Shown here: positions 7,199 to 8,785 of the stretch, piece by piece | Numbering within the stretch: the stretch's first letter is position 1 | How the letters are laid out: each line of letters opens with the position of its first letter | NCBI GenBank assembly: GCA_028290245.1 | Contig: JAQGKG010000257.1 | Location: 1-8,785 of the forward strand | Direction: 5' to 3' | Origin: Devosia sp. | Lineage (GTDB): Bacteria; Pseudomonadota; Alphaproteobacteria; Rhizobiales; Devosiaceae | Length of the DNA stretch: 8,785 bases | Position numbers and translations under genes: made by a program | The notes under the pieces: generated by a model | What the model was told of the DNA's origin: nothing | The model's database searches: none | Seen by the model: only the letters and a program-made list of their open reading frames with translations

Positions 7199-8560
7199 TC
7201 AGCTCCAGGTACGGTCCCAGCTATACTCCTGATCCCACTGGTCGGTCGGCAACCAGATGCCGGTGACACCCGGCTGCAAATGCTGGCTGATTACCTCGTC
7301 GACCACGTCGTCGATGCCCAACCCCGGCTTGTCCGTCACCTCGATGAACCCGTTCTTGACCAGGGGCTTGGGTAGGCCGGTCACGATATCGTCCCACCAA
7401 TCGACTTCGACGCTATGATATTCGAGCGCCATGAAGTTCTCGGTGGCCACAGCAACATGCGCTGCGGCCATCGCGGCGATCGGGCTTTCCGCCATGTGGA
7501 TGGCCATTGCCACACCGTATTCCTGCGCCGCGTCGCCCAGCTTTTTGGTCTCGAGAATGCCGCCAGAGGTTAGCAAGTCCGGGTGGATCACCGAGACGCC
7601 ACCGCTCTTGAGCAGGGGCTCAAAGCCTTCCTTGAGATAGATGTCCTCGCCGGTGCAGATCGGCACCGTGGTTGCGTCCTGCAACTGGCGGTATTGCTCG
7701 GTATATTGCCAGGGGATCACGTCTTCGAGCCAGGCGGGCACGTATTTCTCGATCCGCCGCGCCAGCCTGATGCCGTTCTGCACCGAGATATGGCCGACGT
7801 GGTCGATGGCCAGCGGAATCTCGTAGCCGATAACCTCGCGCACCTCGTGGATATACTGCTCCAGCAGATCGATACCCTTGTCGGTAAAGTGCAGGCCGCT
7901 GAAGGGGTGCCGAACGTTATGCGTGTCATAGACGGCGTTGCGGGCGCGCCGGTCTGCCAGGCTGGTGACCGGTCCGCGTCCCGGATGAACGCGATAGCTT
8001 TCAAGCGACCCCGCCGGCGCGACAACCGCACCCGGAATGTCGGCTATCTGCATCAGGCCGAGGTCCATCTTGAGGAACGTGAACCCCAGGTCCATGCGCT
8101 CCTTGAGCCGCTTGCCGGTCTCGGTGCCGCTGGGCTTGTCTGCATCGGTGTCGCAATACACCCGCACCTTGTCGCAGAACTTGCCGCCGAGCATCTGGTA
8201 GATTGGCACCCCATAGGCCTTGCCGGCGAGGTCCCACAGCGCAATCTCGATGGCCGAGACACCGCCGCCCTGCCGTCCATGGCCGCCAAATTGCTTGATA
8301 CGGCGAAACAGACGATCGACGTCGCAGGGGTTCTCGCCGATCAGCCGGCTCTTGAGCATCAGCGCATAGGTCGCGCTGGCCCCGTCGCGGACTTCGCCCA
8401 GGCCCACAATGCCCTGATTGGTATAGATCTTGATGATCGCCGACGTGAACGGCGCGCCGACGATTTCGGCCACCCGCAGATCGGTAATCCGCAAATCGCT
8501 GGGACGCGATCCTGTGCGGATGTTGTCCTCAATGGATTCTGTGGCGCTCAAGCTGCCCAT
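7199..8560 (-). CDS. Mandelate-racemase-subgroup enolase-superfamily enzyme, long form, probable acid-sugar dehydratase (copy 1)
   Basis: A 453-residue cytoplasmic enzyme, longer than the usual 370-410. Seen: an extra N-terminal 22 residues, capping domain with SAIEIALWDLAGKAYGVPIY (102-121) and MLGGK; metal ligands D253 (LAIDH), E279 (WLED) and E305 (TGED). D328 (HPDLLTSGG) and H355 (AIHMAE) form the dyad, again 27 apart; E380 is the late-strand acid. Strand 2 reads FLKMDLG, so KxK has become K164-x-D166. The K164-D253 interval is 89 residues against about 31 in mandelate racemase, so a loop of roughly 58 residues is inserted (about 172-228, including RHPFSGLHFTDKG). A tryptophan-rich tail (about 435-453) follows the conserved PGLGID. 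A long strand 2-3 insert plus a C-terminal tail is also seen in mannonate-dehydratase (ManD/RspA)-type members, but this protein keeps the Asp-His dyad. AGGAGG at 8566-8571 supports ATG 8560. The substrate is unknown. Confidence 0.85.
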   Translation of the reverse strand: MGSLSATESIEDNIRTGSRPSDLRITDLRVAEIVGAPFTSAIIKIYTNQGIVGLGEVRDGASATYALMLKSRLIGENPCDVDRLFRRIKQFGGHGRQGGGVSAIEIALWDLAGKAYGVPIYQMLGGKFCDKVRVYCDTDADKPSGTETGKRLKERMDLGFTFLKMDLGLMQIADIPGAVVAPAGSLESYRVHPGRGPVTSLADRRARNAVYDTHNVRHPFSGLHFTDKGIDLLEQYIHEVREVIGYEIPLAIDHVGHISVQNGIRLARRIEKYVPAWLEDVIPWQYTEQYRQLQDATTVPICTGEDIYLKEGFEPLLKSGGVSVIHPDLLTSGGILETKKLGDAAQEYGVAMAIHMAESPIAAMAAAHVAVATENFMALEYHSVEVDWWDDIVTGLPKPLVKNGFIEVTDKPGLGIDDVVDEVISQHLQPGVTGIWLPTDQWDQEYSWDRTWS

Positions 8561-8565
8561 GTCTG

Positions 8566-8571
8566 CCTCCT
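8566..8571 (-). promoter_or_regulatory. Consensus ribosome-binding site fixing the start of the 453-residue enzyme
   Basis: AGGAGG on the minus strand ends 5 bases before ATG 8560. It supports including the unusual N-terminal extension of about 22 residues rather than starting closer to the conserved capping domain. Confidence 0.6.
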
Positions 8572-8582
8572 GCTGTTGGGAT

Positions 8583-8611
8583 GTCCGGCTGACCTCCCCG
8601 TCAAGCCGGAC
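8583..8611. other. Strong intercistronic hairpin
   Basis: GTCCGGCT (8583-8590) pairs perfectly with AGCCGGAC (8604-8611). GAC (8591-8593) and GTC (8600-8602) extend the stem to 11 bp with one bulged base (8603) and a 6-base loop. It occupies most of the 70-base gap between two genes of the minus-strand operon. In the reading direction no T-run follows and a good ribosome-binding site comes about 11 bases later, so it is more likely an mRNA-stabilising or processing structure, or a partial attenuator, than a full terminator. Confidence 0.5.
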
Positions 8612-8630
8612 CCGTATCGATTATTGTCGG

Positions 8631-8785
8631 TCAGCTAATGTCGATGCGGTTGTCCTCCAGGTAGTCACGGTTCATTTCAATGCCGAGACCAGGCGCCTTA
8701 TTGAGTTTCAAGCGACCATCCGAGTTGTCGAGCGGCTTGTCGATCAGGTGATCGTATTTGCTGAGGTTCCACTCCGAGGTTTCGA
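8631..8785 (-). CDS. Third enolase-superfamily (mandelate racemase/muconate lactonizing-like) protein, C-terminal 50 residues only
   Basis: Reading leftward from the window edge, a frame open for 50 codons ends at TGA (8631-8633). It encodes ETSEWNLSKYDHLIDKPLDN, a short SDGRL turn, and NKAPGLGIEMNRDYL. The block of a short linker, a glycine-containing turn, then (K)APGLGI(E/D) near the C-terminus is the end of enolase-superfamily proteins; the two complete copies in this cluster have APGLGLDID and KPGLGIDD at the same place. The catalytic domain lies outside the window, so neither activity nor completeness can be judged. It would be the upstream neighbour of the 453-residue enzyme in the same operon, with a 70-base gap containing a hairpin. 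Confidence 0.7.
   Translation of the reverse strand, partial: ETSEWNLSKYDHLIDKPLDNSDGRLKLNKAPGLGIEMNRDYLEDNRIDIS

Noticed and set aside
7583..8638. 351-codon open frame on the plus strand opposite the 453-residue enzyme
   Set aside because: It lies wholly antisense to a gene with intact catalytic motifs, its translation has no recognisable domain, and long antisense frames are common opposite GC-rich coding sequence.

Overview
The window looks like a chromosomal segment from a moderately GC-rich alphaproteobacterium. Hyphomicrobiales such as a rhizobium- or Devosia-like organism would fit, but the taxon is inferred from gene content and protein style, not from a marker gene. There are no RNA genes, insertion sequences or CRISPR arrays. 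Two functional modules meet tail to tail near position 4400.

Left module (positions 2-4319, plus strand) looks like the end of an exopolysaccharide or surface-glycan locus. It opens with the C-terminal part of a Wzy/O-antigen-ligase-like membrane polymerase. An integral-membrane acyltransferase-3 protein follows, its TTG start overlapping the polymerase stop. After a 328-base gap that holds an AT-rich stretch, a 14-bp palindrome and a GC-rich inverted repeat comes a second two-gene unit. This encodes a JmjC/cupin-like putative Fe(II)/2-oxoglutarate dioxygenase and a CelD/BcsL-type GNAT acyltransferase. The likely shared theme is polymerisation and chemical decoration of a polysaccharide, but the substrate of the last two genes is unknown.

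Right module (positions 4461-8785, minus strand, read right to left) looks like a sugar-acid catabolic operon. In transcription order it holds the C-terminus of one enolase-superfamily protein, a complete 453-residue mandelate-racemase-subgroup enzyme, a small NIPSNAP-family protein, a second complete 401-residue mandelate-racemase-subgroup enzyme, and an iron-containing alcohol dehydrogenase. Gaps are 70, 41, 10 and 23 bases, and strong AGGAGG ribosome-binding sites precede two of the genes. A hairpin with an 8-bp perfect stem, extendable to 11 bp, lies in the 70-base gap. The enolase-superfamily enzymes carry the three carboxylate metal ligands and the Asp-His dyad of the subgroup, but both lack the second Lys of the KxK motif. 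They are therefore better read as acid-sugar dehydratases than as racemases. Dehydration of aldonate or uronate-type acids to 2-keto-3-deoxy acids, followed by aldehyde or ketone reduction by the Fe-ADH, is a plausible scheme. The regulator, transporter, aldolase and kinase that would complete such a pathway are not in the window.

The most promising leads are the cluster of three enolase-superfamily genes with a NIPSNAP protein, and the dioxygenase/GNAT pair beside the glycan genes. No wholly new system is demonstrated by the sequence alone.
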